From: Onchidella celtica
Taxonomy: Eukaryota; Mollusca; Gastropoda; Systellommatophora; Onchidiidae
NCBI GenBank assembly: GCA_963931925.1
Contig: OZ007576.1
Span: 12,475,082-12,539,081, forward strand
Direction of reading: 5' to 3'
Length of the DNA stretch: 64,000 nt
Under the pieces are notes generated by a model. It worked only from the letters and a program-made list of their open reading frames with translations, was not told where the DNA came from and made no database searches. This document shows positions 1 through 11,772 of the stretch, piece by piece. The translations under genes and the position numbers were made by a program. The number at the start of each line of letters is the position of its first letter. Positions within the stretch are counted from its first letter, which is position 1.

Positions 1-1693
1 TTTGCATAGATAGGGAAGATAGTGTACTAAGTCATCACTAAACGTGTAGAATTATTATTGGTCTAAATTTAGTACCAAGTTCAAAATAGGAACATCTGCC
101 ATATGCGAGCATAGATATAGTACACTAGATCGCCGACTCTCATTGGTCGGTGGAAAGGAAACCGACGCTTCCCAGGAAGTCCGGCCGCCATTGTTTAAGC
201 CTGATAAACAGCAGACGGCGTACTCTTCCTGTGCAGTTTCACTTTCGTTTTTTTTGACATCGTTATTGTTTCAAGATCGACTGCAAACTCCAGCTGACAA
301 TTTGAAAGGTAAGGAATCACAAGATATTTATTTGATTGGTTTTATTATCTTGTTTACCAAGAGTTTTAGTCTGTTGCAAAGTTAGTGAGGAACAGGCTCT
401 CGTTCTGCCAGCAGTAGCAGCGCGTCATTGACCGCTATGATCTAATCTAGATCTAGATTTATGTGGGTGCAATTAACCGAATACAATGGGCCTGGCAAGA
501 TTTTTTATATAGACTAGATCTATATTATATGAGAATGGCTTTCTGATGTTGTTTGTCAAAAGTTTGTGTTAGTTTATTGCAAATTTAATGAGGAACAGGC
601 TCGCGTACCGCTAGCAGTCAATAGCGTGGCGTCATTGACCCAAGTACAGCAGTCAGCATCACTGTCTGCTAATGCTATATAACGGTATTGATAACAGAAC
701 AGCTAGTGTGGTTTGGCTTATCAGATTTCGTTTCTTGAACTGCTTTCGTAACTTCTGTTTTGGCTGTGCAACTTATTATTCTCAGCCTGGACATCTGGCA
801 CAGTACATTAATGTCTGATGTCAATTGATGCTCAGTTATGAATATGAGTAGGCTACTGAGGGAAAAAAAAGTTAAGAGAGGTGTGCTTACAATTACATTT
901 GCTTTGGGTAGCTATGTAAGCAATTAAAAAGGCCCATTATGAAGAGCTAGCACAGTAGGTGACAGAGGCAAGGATGAAATTCATATGTGAAATAGACTTA
1001 ATACTGATAGTGTAGCTGTTCCTCAGTCAGTCAGTGTTAACTATGAAGATATATAGGCCTATTATATTTAAAAAAAAATAGATCTAGAGTTTGTAAAACA
1101 GGACAAAAGACTAAGTCTGTTGATCTGATAGTCTGCTGAGACAGAGATAATCAGAAACAAAGTAGCATTTACAAGATCTTGCAAATAATGCTGACCAGAG
1201 GAAACTGATAATAATTTAATTAACCAACATAATTGCAAAATTCTGGGAAAATTCCAAGCACTATTTACAAGAAGAGATCTGTCTTTTTAGTGTGATCCTG
1301 ATTATAGATAAATTATAATTGTGCTCTAGTGTTTGCAGTCCTCTGAAAGGTAAGGATTCGTGTTTTCGAAACATACCAAAGCAGCATAAAATGTCCATAA
1401 TCTTTTTTATACCTCTGATGCTATGGTGGGTAGGACTGAACTCCAGGTTCTTTTTGGGATAGCAAAATTCAGAAGTCATGCACCCTCATTGTGGATATTA
1501 AGGCTGCCACATGTATTTTTTGCCATCTGGAAATTGAAAAGAGAAAGCTGTTTGGACCATTGCTCAGGCAAATGTATCTATTCTACTCTATAGTAATCAC
1601 TTGCAGAAAGTTTTTTTGAAGATTTTATTGTTTAGAGAAAAATTTACCTGTATTTTATCGAATGGAAATTATTAATTTATTCATTTATTTCAG
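1..1693. other. Intergenic, no gene recognised
   Basis: AT-rich sequence with no coding pattern I can support. Two diverged direct copies of a roughly 100-bp segment lie at about 340-440 and 535-645, sharing a core reading GAGGAACAGGCTC and a GTCATTGACC end. Around 1415-1585 the sequence resembles the body of the tRNA-derived SINE described below (CTATGGTGGGTAGGA block, GGCAAA-type tail) but is too diverged to be sure. Confidence 0.5.
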
Positions 1694-2483
1694 ATTCGTC
1701 AAAGAAATGGGTGGAATAACCCAACTGCACAACAGTTTCGGGCTTCAGTTCGCACACTCATGATTCAGAATGATGTGAAAGCATCCGAGTATGCTAATTG
1801 CCTTCAACTGGATGGCACAGAGGAGTTGCAGTTGGACTGTTTTCTTTTGAAGGCACCGGCAAAACCCCAAAACCTGCCTGATTTCTCACAGGATGACATG
1901 TTTGCTGCTGCGGTTGACAGGCTTGAGTCCACCTTTACACTCCCGGATAATGAGTGGAGATACTCATGCTTGACCTACACAGCAGGATTTGTGTGCGCAT
2001 GTCTGATTCCAAAAATAAAATGTTCAGATTGCAGGGCTGCCTTGACGTGCGGAAACTCCGGAAGGTATTCGTTTCTCCTTTCTGAGGAGAAGAGATCAAG
2101 GCGGTCTTGTATGCCCTTCCGACGGTGTTGTGCAGCTTTTGTTGGCAACAGAAAAAGCATTCAGGGTTGTGATGCCTAGCCCAGATGTCATGCAGACCTT
2201 GCCACACAAGAAATTCATTGATGTCCAGATTCAAAACCTCGTCCTCACATATGTAAAGAAGAAATATTTTGATCTATTCCCATCTCTGCGGGATCATTTC
2301 TATGACCACAAGATGATTGTAGAGGAGGACCACATCACTAGCCTCATCAAAAGTGTGGCATCTTACTACTTGCGGATGAGACTCTTTAAGGCTGGCAAAT
2401 TGCACCAACAGAGAATGATCCTTGGAGGCAAAGCAGCCAAGAGGATGAAACTGAACAAGTTGGTACTGTTTAGTGGACAGTAG
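1694..2483 (+). pseudogene. THAP9/P-element-like transposase relic, frameshifted
   Basis: Translation from 1694 begins IRQRNGWNNPTAQQFRAS and continues to CRAALT in one frame; from about 2046 homologous sequence resumes in the next frame (SFLRRRDQGGLVCPSDGVV, then LLATEKAFRVVMPSPDV) and runs to a stop at 2481-2483. This order (a GWNNNPTAQQF-type block, a Y-x-AGFV block, a Cys-x-x-Cys-RAAL block, a GGLV-PS block and a basic C-terminus) is that of the C-terminal half of THAP9/P-element-type transposases. The N-terminal THAP zinc finger and catalytic core are absent. The sequence just before 1694 (TTTATTTCAG) looks like a splice acceptor, so it may descend from an exon of a host-like THAP gene. 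With one clear frameshift near 2035-2046 I call it a relic, not an active gene. Confidence 0.75.
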
Positions 2484-3478
2484 TTTTTTTTTGTGCTGCT
2501 CCTCATCCCCGTCTTGGAATACATGAACACCGGTGGTGAGTACAATTTTATGTATTTATTGTTTCTTGGTTCCTTGTTAAACCTGAATAGAAAATTACTC
2601 TATATGTGGACTTGCAATTTCTCTTGCGACCCGAGTTATTAGTGTTACAAAAGTGAATGTTTCATTTAACGTCCTCAAGAGATGTAGACTATCCTTACTG
2701 TGAAACATACGACAGCGTGTGGAGTTTGCTTTTTTAACAGGATGTATATGTGTTACCTCTCCTCCTTCCATCAAACTGTTTACTGATTTCCATCTTTCCT
2801 TCTGTACCTCTTCTTTCTTTCAAGAAATACTGTGTCCCGTGGGTGTGTCGTCCCCATACATTCTTCACGTTTGACTGATATTCAGTTGGATTAACTGATA
2901 ATAAGGCTCTCTGTCTCATTCCTTTCTCCATTATTGAAATGTTGCTTTTTTTGAATGGGTGACTGTGGACATCAAAATCATGAGTCGTTAGCTGGTCAAA
3001 CCATTGTTTTTTAAACATCACTGTGCGTCGTTTTGTTTTGTTTTTTGGTGGGGCGAGGTGGGTTGTATAGCCCATTAAATGCATATGCTGTATGTATTTT
3101 AATTGAATTCCGCCAAGATTAACATTGTAGATGTAGATAATTTTTTCAACATTTGTTTTTTTTTTTTTTTTTTGAAGGTCGATATACATAGCACTATGAA
3201 AGTAAATAAGCTGTCTCATAATGAGTTGTTTCAATGCTCAAAAACTTCTGAAGAGCATTTAGAACAGTGATTTGTATATTATTGTCTCGCAAACTCACAC
3301 ATGGTAAACCCCCTTCCCCCCCCCCCTCTCCCGAAAACAAAAAACAACGCACGCCCGCAACATTACTGCTATACTCCTTGGCTGTACAGCATCGGCGAGC
3401 TTCAGGCTTAGCGTAATGGCGGCCTCGTTTTCAATTCGTTGCGTGGGCCGCTGGCTGGCTCAGCGATCTAGTGTACTA
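2484..3478. other. Intergenic, no gene recognised
   Basis: No coding pattern. It contains poly-T and poly-C runs (about 3154-3172, 3312-3327). The 166-codon minus-strand frame across 2734-3234 has low-complexity Lys/Thr-rich translation and no family resemblance. Confidence 0.5.
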
Positions 3479-3690
3479 TATCTATGTATGCGAGTGCAGC
3501 CAGTCTCCTCAAAACACGGAGCATATATTGCAGAACTGCACACTCCTCTCAGCACTGCGAGAAACATATTGGCCCCAACCCACCGACCTGAATATCAAAC
3601 TCTATGGTGCTCTGCCAGAACTGCAGAAAACCGTAGATTTTATTAAAAGAACAAATCTGCAGATTTAGATTGGTGAACGAAAGAAGAAGA
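3479..3690 (+). mobile_element. LINE (non-LTR retrotransposon) 3' end
   Basis: A frame ending at a stop at 3666-3668 reads CECSQSPQNTEHILQNC followed by a W-P block and ALPELQKTVDFI. This is the characteristic C-terminal tail of endonuclease/RNase H-type non-LTR retrotransposon polyproteins of invertebrates (pattern C-x-C...QT-x-EHIL..C...LR...WP...LWG...L..T..FI). The stop is followed within 20 bases by a short GAA-repeat tail (about 3680-3695), the usual 3' terminus of such elements. Only the last ~65 residues remain, so this is a 5'-truncated dead copy. Confidence 0.75.
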
Positions 3691-3699
3691 AGAAGTTCA

Positions 3700-4900
3700 T
3701 TTGATTTGAATCGCAATCTTAGAATTTGTTGTCGGCGAGCCAGTGGCGGCAGGATCGAATCGCGATTCGAGTCAGTCAACGACAGGAGGTTATATGAATC
3801 AAAATCATTCGAATCAGTCGACGAGTCACCAAAGACAAGAGACAAACGAACGGCCTAGACCGAGCTCAAAGCAAAACCAGTGACATAGTTAGGCTCGTTG
3901 CACCATCGCCCACTCCGAGCAGAGAAGGTCAAGACGGAAGCCGGCGTCGTGGTGCGGCAGCATGGACATAACCATGCGCTTACTGAACTTGTGTGTGTGT
4001 GTGGGGGGGGGGGGGGAGGGAGATCAGTCGATCTCTTTATGCACCAAAATTGAAAAACAAAAAAAAAACAAAAAATACTGGACAATACTGCACTGGCAAG
4101 AAGCAAATATTAGCTTGAAATAGTTCCAAACTTTTTGTTTCTTCTCTCCCGTGTAATTTGTGGAGAATGAACTGAAATGTGAAGGGTTCGATCGTCGAAC
4201 TACTGCGTAGTCGAAGTTTCATCACTCCAGCCAGCAACCCGAAGGTAATCCTCTGTATAGGATGTTTGCACAAAGCAATGGGATCGTTTCCTCGTAGCTC
4301 CGCTGTTTACAGCATTGACCGACGTCTGTTTGATGTAGGGACCCCACCCCTACGGTAATCCTACATACTCTACGGGGATATCTTACACAACTACGTCGGA
4401 TTGACGTAGGGGTGCTGGCTGGGAAATTCCCTGGAATGCTTGACCTACAAGTGCCTCAACAAATTAAATGCCAATGTATTCTTCGTGTAGGTGTGCTTTA
4501 CTGTATGTTTTCCTAAGTAGGCAGGAAACAGCTAGTTCCCCTTGCTCCTCTCCCAATAGATCCACTCCTGACTTTTCAGAGGTGCCATGCTCAATTACAA
4601 TAATACATGTAATTACATTCTGGCTCAATGGGCTTAAAATTAAAGTCTATCAAATTCATTGTCCCCTCATACATGAACGTAAATTGAAGAAACGTAAGAA
4701 CAACAGAAAATCTATGGGGTTGCCTTTCTTCTTACAGCTTTTTCTTTTTGCCATATCTTGACAGAGGTAGGTTAGGTTTGCTGTCGCCTATGGGTCGTAA
4801 CGGGGATAGGCACTGCTTACCGCCGGATGATGAGTGTGATACATGATCGTTATGTATAATTATAATGTTTCATAGCTATCGCAAACAGAGCAGGCAAAAT
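3700..4900. other. Intergenic, low complexity patches
   Basis: No gene recognised. A (GT)n/poly-G tract lies at about 3990-4018, and near 4335-4425 there are scattered inverted repeats built on CCTACG/CGTAGG. Open frames here are short and compositionally random. Confidence 0.45.
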
Positions 4901-4904
4901 ACAG

Positions 4905-5205
4905 AAAGAAAGGACTATCTTCCCTGCCTAAGCAAAGTAGGCCTATTACACAAGAAATATCTTCCCGACCTAAAAAATATGCAGAGACAAAATTATTTTC
5001 CTTGCTTAAGTTAAGTGGATGGTCAAGAAATATCTGCACTTTGCACATAGGGATTGCCTAGGCTGAGGATATCTTCCTTACCTATGCAAAGTGAATAGGC
5101 AGGGGATATCATCCCTACCTATGCAAGATGAATAGGTAGGGGGTGTCTTCTCTACCTATGCAAAGTGTATAGGTAGGGGATATCTTCCCTACCTATGCGC
5201 TTCCT
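4905..5205. repeat. Minisatellite of about 48-bp palindromic units
   Basis: Four to five diverged units share GGTAGGGGATATCTTCCC and CTACCTATGCAAAGTG. The core is nearly self-complementary (TAGGTAGGGGATATC against GATATCTTCCCTACCTA), so each unit can fold on itself. The rightmost three units (about 5060-5205) are best preserved. Confidence 0.7.
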
Positions 5206-5257
5206 TGATACTTATAACAGTTTCTCAATTATAAATATAGCCATATTATCCGTGCAG

Positions 5258-5610
5258 GATTTACCACTGGCTTAGGTAAGCTGAAGCCTAGGGCCTCAAA
5301 ATCTAGGGTGGGGGGGGGGCAAGCTGCATAATATTTTGTGACATGCGCATCCTTTTCTTACATATGATGTTACAATGCACTGTAGTTTCTGAACAAATCT
5401 TTTGTAATTTTCTTAGCTTAGATCTATGTCTTTTCCAGAAGGAGTCGTGAAGTGTGGCAATTTAAACAAGTGTCATCATCATCATCATTGGCATTACTCA
5501 AATTATATAAAACACTTCCATTTTCCTGTAGGCGTGAGCGTGGGTGATCGGAAGGGGCCTTACAGCTAGAATAGCCTAGGGCCTCTCTTCATCTAAATCC
5601 GGCCCTGAAC
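5258..5610 (+). mobile_element. hAT-like MITE, family A
   Basis: Begins GCAGGATTTACCACTGGC, continues GAAGCCTAGGGCCTCA, and ends CATCTAAATCCGGCCCTG. The ends are approximate inverted repeats related to CAGKGCCGGATTTA, as in hAT-derived MITEs. Related copies lie at about 30566-31018 (same orientation), 18712-19062 and 21697-22110 (reverse). There is no coding capacity. I could not see a clean 8-bp target duplication, so the hAT assignment is inference. Confidence 0.65.
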
Positions 5611-6999
5611 AATTATCATAGTGTCACATGCTATAGTTATTTTAATACAACCATTGTGTCCGGTAGGAGTTTAACCAAATCAAGAGAACTGAAAGCAAGG
5701 CATCATCAACATATTACCTCGTCATTTAAAGCCTATTCAACAGCCACCACCTTTTAGTGTCGAGGTTTCATTATTTCTCATTATTCATACATTTGTTATT
5801 CTTGGGTATTGGCGACATCCCCTATAATCAAATTATGGGATGATTTCTCACTCTGATGTCATTGTGTTGTTTAAACTCTTGGTGTTCAGGCCTCTCAATC
5901 TGTTATCGGTTTTAAAATTAAGGTTATGAAGCAATCTCCCTGCATATTCTTGCAATGTACGAGTAAATGTGATAATATTATGTTTTGGTAACGGCAAAAT
6001 AGTTTAGAACAATATGCCGAATTTGGAAACACGGATTGACTAGGAAAGTCGAAAAACGGCAAAAAGAAAAAGTTGTATGTAGGAAAGCCTCGGGTAAGAA
6101 ATAATACACAAACGATACAATAAAAGGCGAAGAAAAAGGGAAGACAGAAAATGCCAATATTTCGGGAAAAAGCCTTCTTCAAGGGAAAAAAAACAACAGA
6201 AAATAAGAGGAAAAATTGAACAGATGAAACAGTCGAATAATAGCAAAATGAAATTTATGGAATATTAACAGAATACTAAATTAATGCGCCTACCTATCTG
6301 CTAGTCCTGGCTTGTATAACCGCAAAGAAGCACTTCTACCAATGTGTGGAGGCTCGAATGGACGCATTTGGTTAGACACCAGGATGAAGGCGCAAAATGG
6401 TGCCTAGGAGATGATCTTGAAAACACATAGTTTAGTTACTTCCACGGGGACAATAGAAATAATGATGATGATGACAATTTATTTCCCCAGAGCTAACTTT
6501 AGATCTACGTCCATCCGACGACCGGGCCTGCTAGAAATTCCCCCCAAGGTGAATGTAAATTTAAAATTCATTACACTGTGTCATCTGTACTTTCAGTTTC
6601 AGTGTCTAGACATACTCTGTCAGAAAGTTGCTATATTATATTTCACAAATTCTCCACCTTTGAATGCAAATGGCTTTTTTATTCGGCCATCTGTCTACAG
6701 TAACCAAATTTTGCATGTAGGTTTCAGATATCTAAGAGGGTGGATCGAAGTTGGGATTTATGTTATTGGGTTTTTTTTTCGGGTGAGCTACATTGTCATT
6801 TCAAGTTAGCCTAGTTAGTATTTGTAATAATAATAATAATAATATATTGCATTTATATAGCGCCCAACCCCGTCGATGACAAGCTCTGTATACAGCTCAT
6901 TGTAGTAATAATGAATGGCATTTACATTATTATAGTTTAATTGCAATGCTGTCTTTTTATGTACTGCGTGCAGAAAATTTGCTTCTATTTTTTTTCACA
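5611..6999. other. Intergenic; repeat fragment and STR
   Basis: At about 6045-6180 there is a single-armed copy of the interspersed repeat whose palindromic version lies at 23310-23530 (GTTGTATGTAGGAAAGCCTCG, later a TATTTCGG-type core). At 6824-6900 an (AAT)n tract followed by TTTATATAGCGCC is a common 3' tail of invertebrate LINE/SINE elements. No gene recognised. Confidence 0.5.
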
Positions 7000-7000
7000 G

Positions 7001-7206
7001 ATCAATCAAATGGTTGATGTTTTTGATTTGAAAACATTTACGACAAATCGCCTTCAGCTACTGGAGCAAGCAAAGCTGCGATTGTTAGAAAATGAATTTT
7101 GTGTAGAGTATGCAGCCAGCCCTGTCAGCTTCTGGCGCAGTCAGCCGTCATCCACTACGAACACAACACTTGATATTGATTTGAGTCGATTAGAAATCGC
7201 GGCAAA
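7001..7206 (+). CDS. NXPE exon 1 of window (N-terminal stem, tentative)
   Basis: Acceptor TTTTTTTTCACAG at 6988-7000, donor AAA/GTATGC at 7207. Reads INQMVDVFDLKTFTTNRLQ..., a stretch without known domain, possibly the stalk before the Ig-like domain. It ends in phase 2, which fits only the 9884 acceptor of the next exon; this agreement is the main support. An in-frame ATG lies at 7010, but the acceptor suggests earlier coding sequence. Confidence 0.55.
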
Positions 7207-10200
7207 GTATGCAATTTTCTTATGAAAAACATTGTAATATTCTAGAACTTTAGAATGTAGGGTTGTCTTGAAAAGACTGACATTCTTCAGGTGACAATTT
7301 TCTCAGATCCATGCTTGCCACCTCTCTGTCCAACCTCCTACCTATCTACTTACTCACGAAACCCTTTAAGCTGGGTTTCCATGTGAACGGAATCGGAGAC
7401 GACAACAAACCCAGTGAGTAGAGAAACAGAGATAACAGCTTTATGAGTGTGTATGGAAACACCATTTCCGTACACATGAAAACACTCTTTCTCTTTACCG
7501 CTTAATGGATTTTTGACGTTTCCGTTTGCCGTTTCCGTTTCAGTACATAATGAAAACACGGCTTAACCCTCTCCTTAGTTCACCTCCCCCAATTATCTCA
7601 GCCACTCACCACCCATTACCTCTCACACACAATGAATGATTGCAGTTTTTGTCCAGCTCCTTCCTCATCTTCCTCCTGACCAGGTTACTAACCAGTCTAT
7701 TTACCTGCATCTCTCACCTCAAGATGTAGCATAATTCTAATACCTGAATATCTACGTTCACCTCCGACTTCCGAGCTGTATGACATGGAAAAGCCCTACC
7801 TAACAGACCCGCCACTCACAGACAGAGCTCGTGTTTCTAATGAGAATTTCTCAACTGTTGTCCTGTTCAACAGCAGGTGAGTTGACACTGATATGATAAA
7901 TCAAGGCGAAAGATATGCATACTGGCATTAAAGAGAGACCAGTCTCTGGTGAAGTGATAAAGAATTTCACATCAATTACTGAATGGACTGAAGAAGCGAG
8001 GGAAGAAATGAAGACAATTCACTTAGCTTGCTTTTGAGTAGACATAATTAATAATCATGCAACTTTTAACATTCTCTTTCTTCAATGAAGTTCAAATCTC
8101 GTTGTTAGAGATATCACAATAAAATAGGAGGACAAATCCAAAATAAAGGCATGACAAGAAAGGGAATGGCAGAAAACAGAGAAGCTCACTTATTCATTTT
8201 TTTTTTTAAACACATTTTTTAAGTTGTTGAGGCTCTCTGAGGTAAGAATTACGCGCCAGATCAAAAAAATAAATGTAATACATTATATAGATAACCGTCA
8301 CTTTGTCACCATTCATTGTGTTCGCTTTTAGAAGACAACGAAAGTAAGCTTATTTAATTCTACTGTTTAACTTAAAGGCCCTGAATACGAAACATAAATA
8401 AAGAACGTGCACCCAAGTAGACCGGGAAGGGCGTAAAGTGGCCGTTATCGTGCCGACACACCGAAAACCCAAACTCAGTTCAACTCAACCTATTGGTAGA
8501 CAAAATGCATTGTTTGACTTTCTCTCAAATTGCTACATCACAATGAAACAGGAAGACAAAACCCGAACAAAGGCAAGAGAGAAAGTAAGACGAGTCACTG
8601 TGTACGAGTGAGCGACCTTAAGGCCTGAACACCTGCTGTGCCCAGTTCACAGCCTATTGCAGCGGCATGAAAGTAAAAATAATGTTCTTAGCTTGAAATG
8701 CCTCAGGTTAATGTTAAGTCCACGACAACCGGCTATGGCTGGGCGAAGATGTAAGCCAAGTGTTGCAACTCTGAAACCGGAGAAAGTAGACCTAGACTTT
8801 AGGAACTTTTTAAAAAAAGTTACTCTTGCGTGTCACTGCGACATGTGAAACATTCACAAATATAATTTTTATCATTTACGGCAACAGTAACACATTAACA
8901 TACTGTTCTAGGTTTATATATTAAGCCCTAGGCTACAGCAAAATTGCCATGATGTGAAGAAGGGATGAGCTCGGGTTGTTGAATTTTCACGCCGTGGTAC
9001 ACAAAATCTACAGATTTAAAAGACACGTTTCCTGTTTCAGTGTCATCACGGATGGTAATTTCCTCTGCATGGCTCTAACTGGGGATTCTGAAGCCATGCG
9101 AACCAGAATAAAACACACCTCCATCATTGGGTACCAAATCTTCGCAAATTATTCTTGCTTTATGATTTATAGCTGAGTCCCATTCTTTCGCTGCCAGGGG
9201 TCTTTGAGCTAGGCCACCAAACGGTGATAAAGAACATTGAGAGACTACGGTATAGTAGAATCTAGGGCTAGGAGCTGGAGTCAAATTTTGGCTTAGGGTT
9301 AAAGTTAGAGTTAGATTAGGGTTAATTACAACAGCCAGTAAGATATCAAAATATTCCAGGGACAAACCTAACGGTTTTGAAAGAATATTGCTGGCTTTGC
9401 ACGCAGCCTTAGTCCCTTGTCGGCAAAGATACTAGAAACGATAGGATAAGATACTCCCTTCTTCACCACACCTTTAAAAAAATCGTGCACATAATTTGCC
9501 CACTGATCAGGGACGGGGGCCATTGGCGCACAGCATGAAAAGAATGCTTGATATAATGATAAATTAATGGTGCTGATTTGTTACTGCGCTACTGCCACTT
9601 TAAAAAAAAAGAAAAAGAAAAAGAAAAAATAGCCAGACTTTTCGCACAGCGATCAAAGTTCTAATTACAAAATAAGTGACCTCAATCAAGGCCAACACTG
9701 ACAGCCGAAGAATGAACAAAACTCAGTATTTTCCCTGCTTGACTTTGTAAAATATTGCATTGTTCACTACTTCCGCGCATTCACCGCTAGGTGGCGGTGC
9801 GAAATCTGTGCAAGCTAAAAGGGCTGGCTGTCCCATGTTATTTTTTTCTAGTATCTTTACTAACAGACACATGAGAAAAATAGACACTGTTCTCTCGTAA
9901 CAATTGGCAGTTCCACTTTTAAGCTTGGAGACACGGTGGCACTTCTGATAACTATCAGAGATGGGCGTGCCAGACCAAAAAACAGAGGTGGAGACGAACT
10001 CAGGGTGTGGCTGGTGGACACAGCAAATGAGGGTAACAGAATAGCAGCCCGGGTCACCGACTTTGACAACGGCACGTACCTGGCAACTTCGGTCTTGGCA
10101 TGGGAAGGCACGCTGAGGTAAGGGACACTCAGTGTTGCTATAATGTGAGTGCCATTTTATAATAACTCAGCTTAGTCCCAGCGAGCCACAGACTAATAAA

Positions 10201-11709
10201 ATACCCAGACTGGATGAGCCCATTGAGTGACATCACAAAACAGCGAAAGGTCATGAACCATCCGCCACCTTAGGTTTACGGTTGCGACCGACGCTTCAGC
10301 ATAGCTACAATGCAGCGGTCGTTAAAAGTCCAGACGGTCATCATTTATAACAGTAAAAAAAAAAGGCAGCTGTAGACAATAAAATGAAAGGATAGGCAAG
10401 ATAATGCATTATCAATACATGTACAACCAATCTTGACAAATAAAAAGAACTTTCTACTGCAGACAGAACTAGAATCGGAATTTCCCGAGCGGCGGGCACG
10501 TTGGTTATACGGCCGCATCTCATTAACTTCCGTAAAAAACGACACAGCCCGAAGCTTGTGTTTCCAGTCTGGTTGATTTATTAGTTTGTGCAGCGAGCAA
10601 ATACCCAAGTCAATAAAAGACACCGCTTGATAGTTCGGCTGCGATCGTCTCCATTTTTTTTTGTTTTTGTCTGAATGGCCGAACGGTTAAGCGATATATC
10701 TTCTCCTTGACAAAGGCGGGTGGTGACGCAACAGAGGTCGCCGGTTCGATCCCCATCTTGATCATTTCTCTTTCTTATTCCTTTCACTCCTGCTTCGCTT
10801 TTCTGAGCACTAACTAGGCGCTGCAACTTTTAATTCGCCTCATATTTTCTCTGAACGCAGCAACTTTGTATTATTATTATTAGTATGTTTTGTTTTGTCT
10901 TCCGCATTCAGCACAATTCAGTACTACAAATAAGCACAGCAGCAGGAATATCAACTTCATCACAACAACTTTTACTATCATCATCAACGTTATCAAGATC
11001 ACAATCATTTTCAATCAATCACAACTTTTTGGGAATTTTACCAATGTGTCAAAATTATTTGAATATATTTAATTCTAATTTAAACTTAAAACCTCTGAAT
11101 ACGAAATATAAATAAAGAACGTGTACCAAAACAGACCGTGAAGGGCGCAGAATGGCCATTACCGTGCCGGTAAAAGCCAAACTCAAACTCAGAACTCAGG
11201 TAAAACTGTCACACCTGCTAAAATTGTCCTCATAACATTCATGGTTGTTTATTGTGCTCTACAGAGTGCGCGCTACACTGGTTTATCCACGGGAATACAT
11301 ACAGATTATCTTGATGTCTCACGTCTTGATCAAATCCATGTTTATCTTCATTGGTGGTTTTGTCAACATCCAGGTCAGTCGAATGCTTTCTTAACCCATA
11401 CTATACCAGAATTTGAAAAAAAAAAAAAATCAGTGTTTTTTTTTTTGTTTTAATCTTTTCTATCTATTCAGATAACATTTATCACATTTGTGTGATATTT
11501 TGGTGAAAACAACAACAACAACAACAAAATATGTATTTATGAAAAAAAAAAAAGTAAAAAAAAAAGACTGTTAGATTATGTTATATTTGGTAAAACTTGT
11601 AGATTTAAATTGAACTACACCCTCCTAGGATGTTGTTTATAATGTTTTTATTTATTTTCCTTTTAGTAAAATCCTGTTTCATCTTTATACTTACCTATCT
11701 ATCTATATA

Positions 11710-11772
<63 letters not shown>

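Noticed and set aside
9290..9325. Interstitial telomere
   Set aside because: Only two or three degenerate TTAGGG-like units.
10665..10765. Functional tRNA-Leu or tRNA-Ser gene
   Set aside because: The A and B boxes are good but no acceptor stem forms, and the surroundings are repeated at 29.3 kb.
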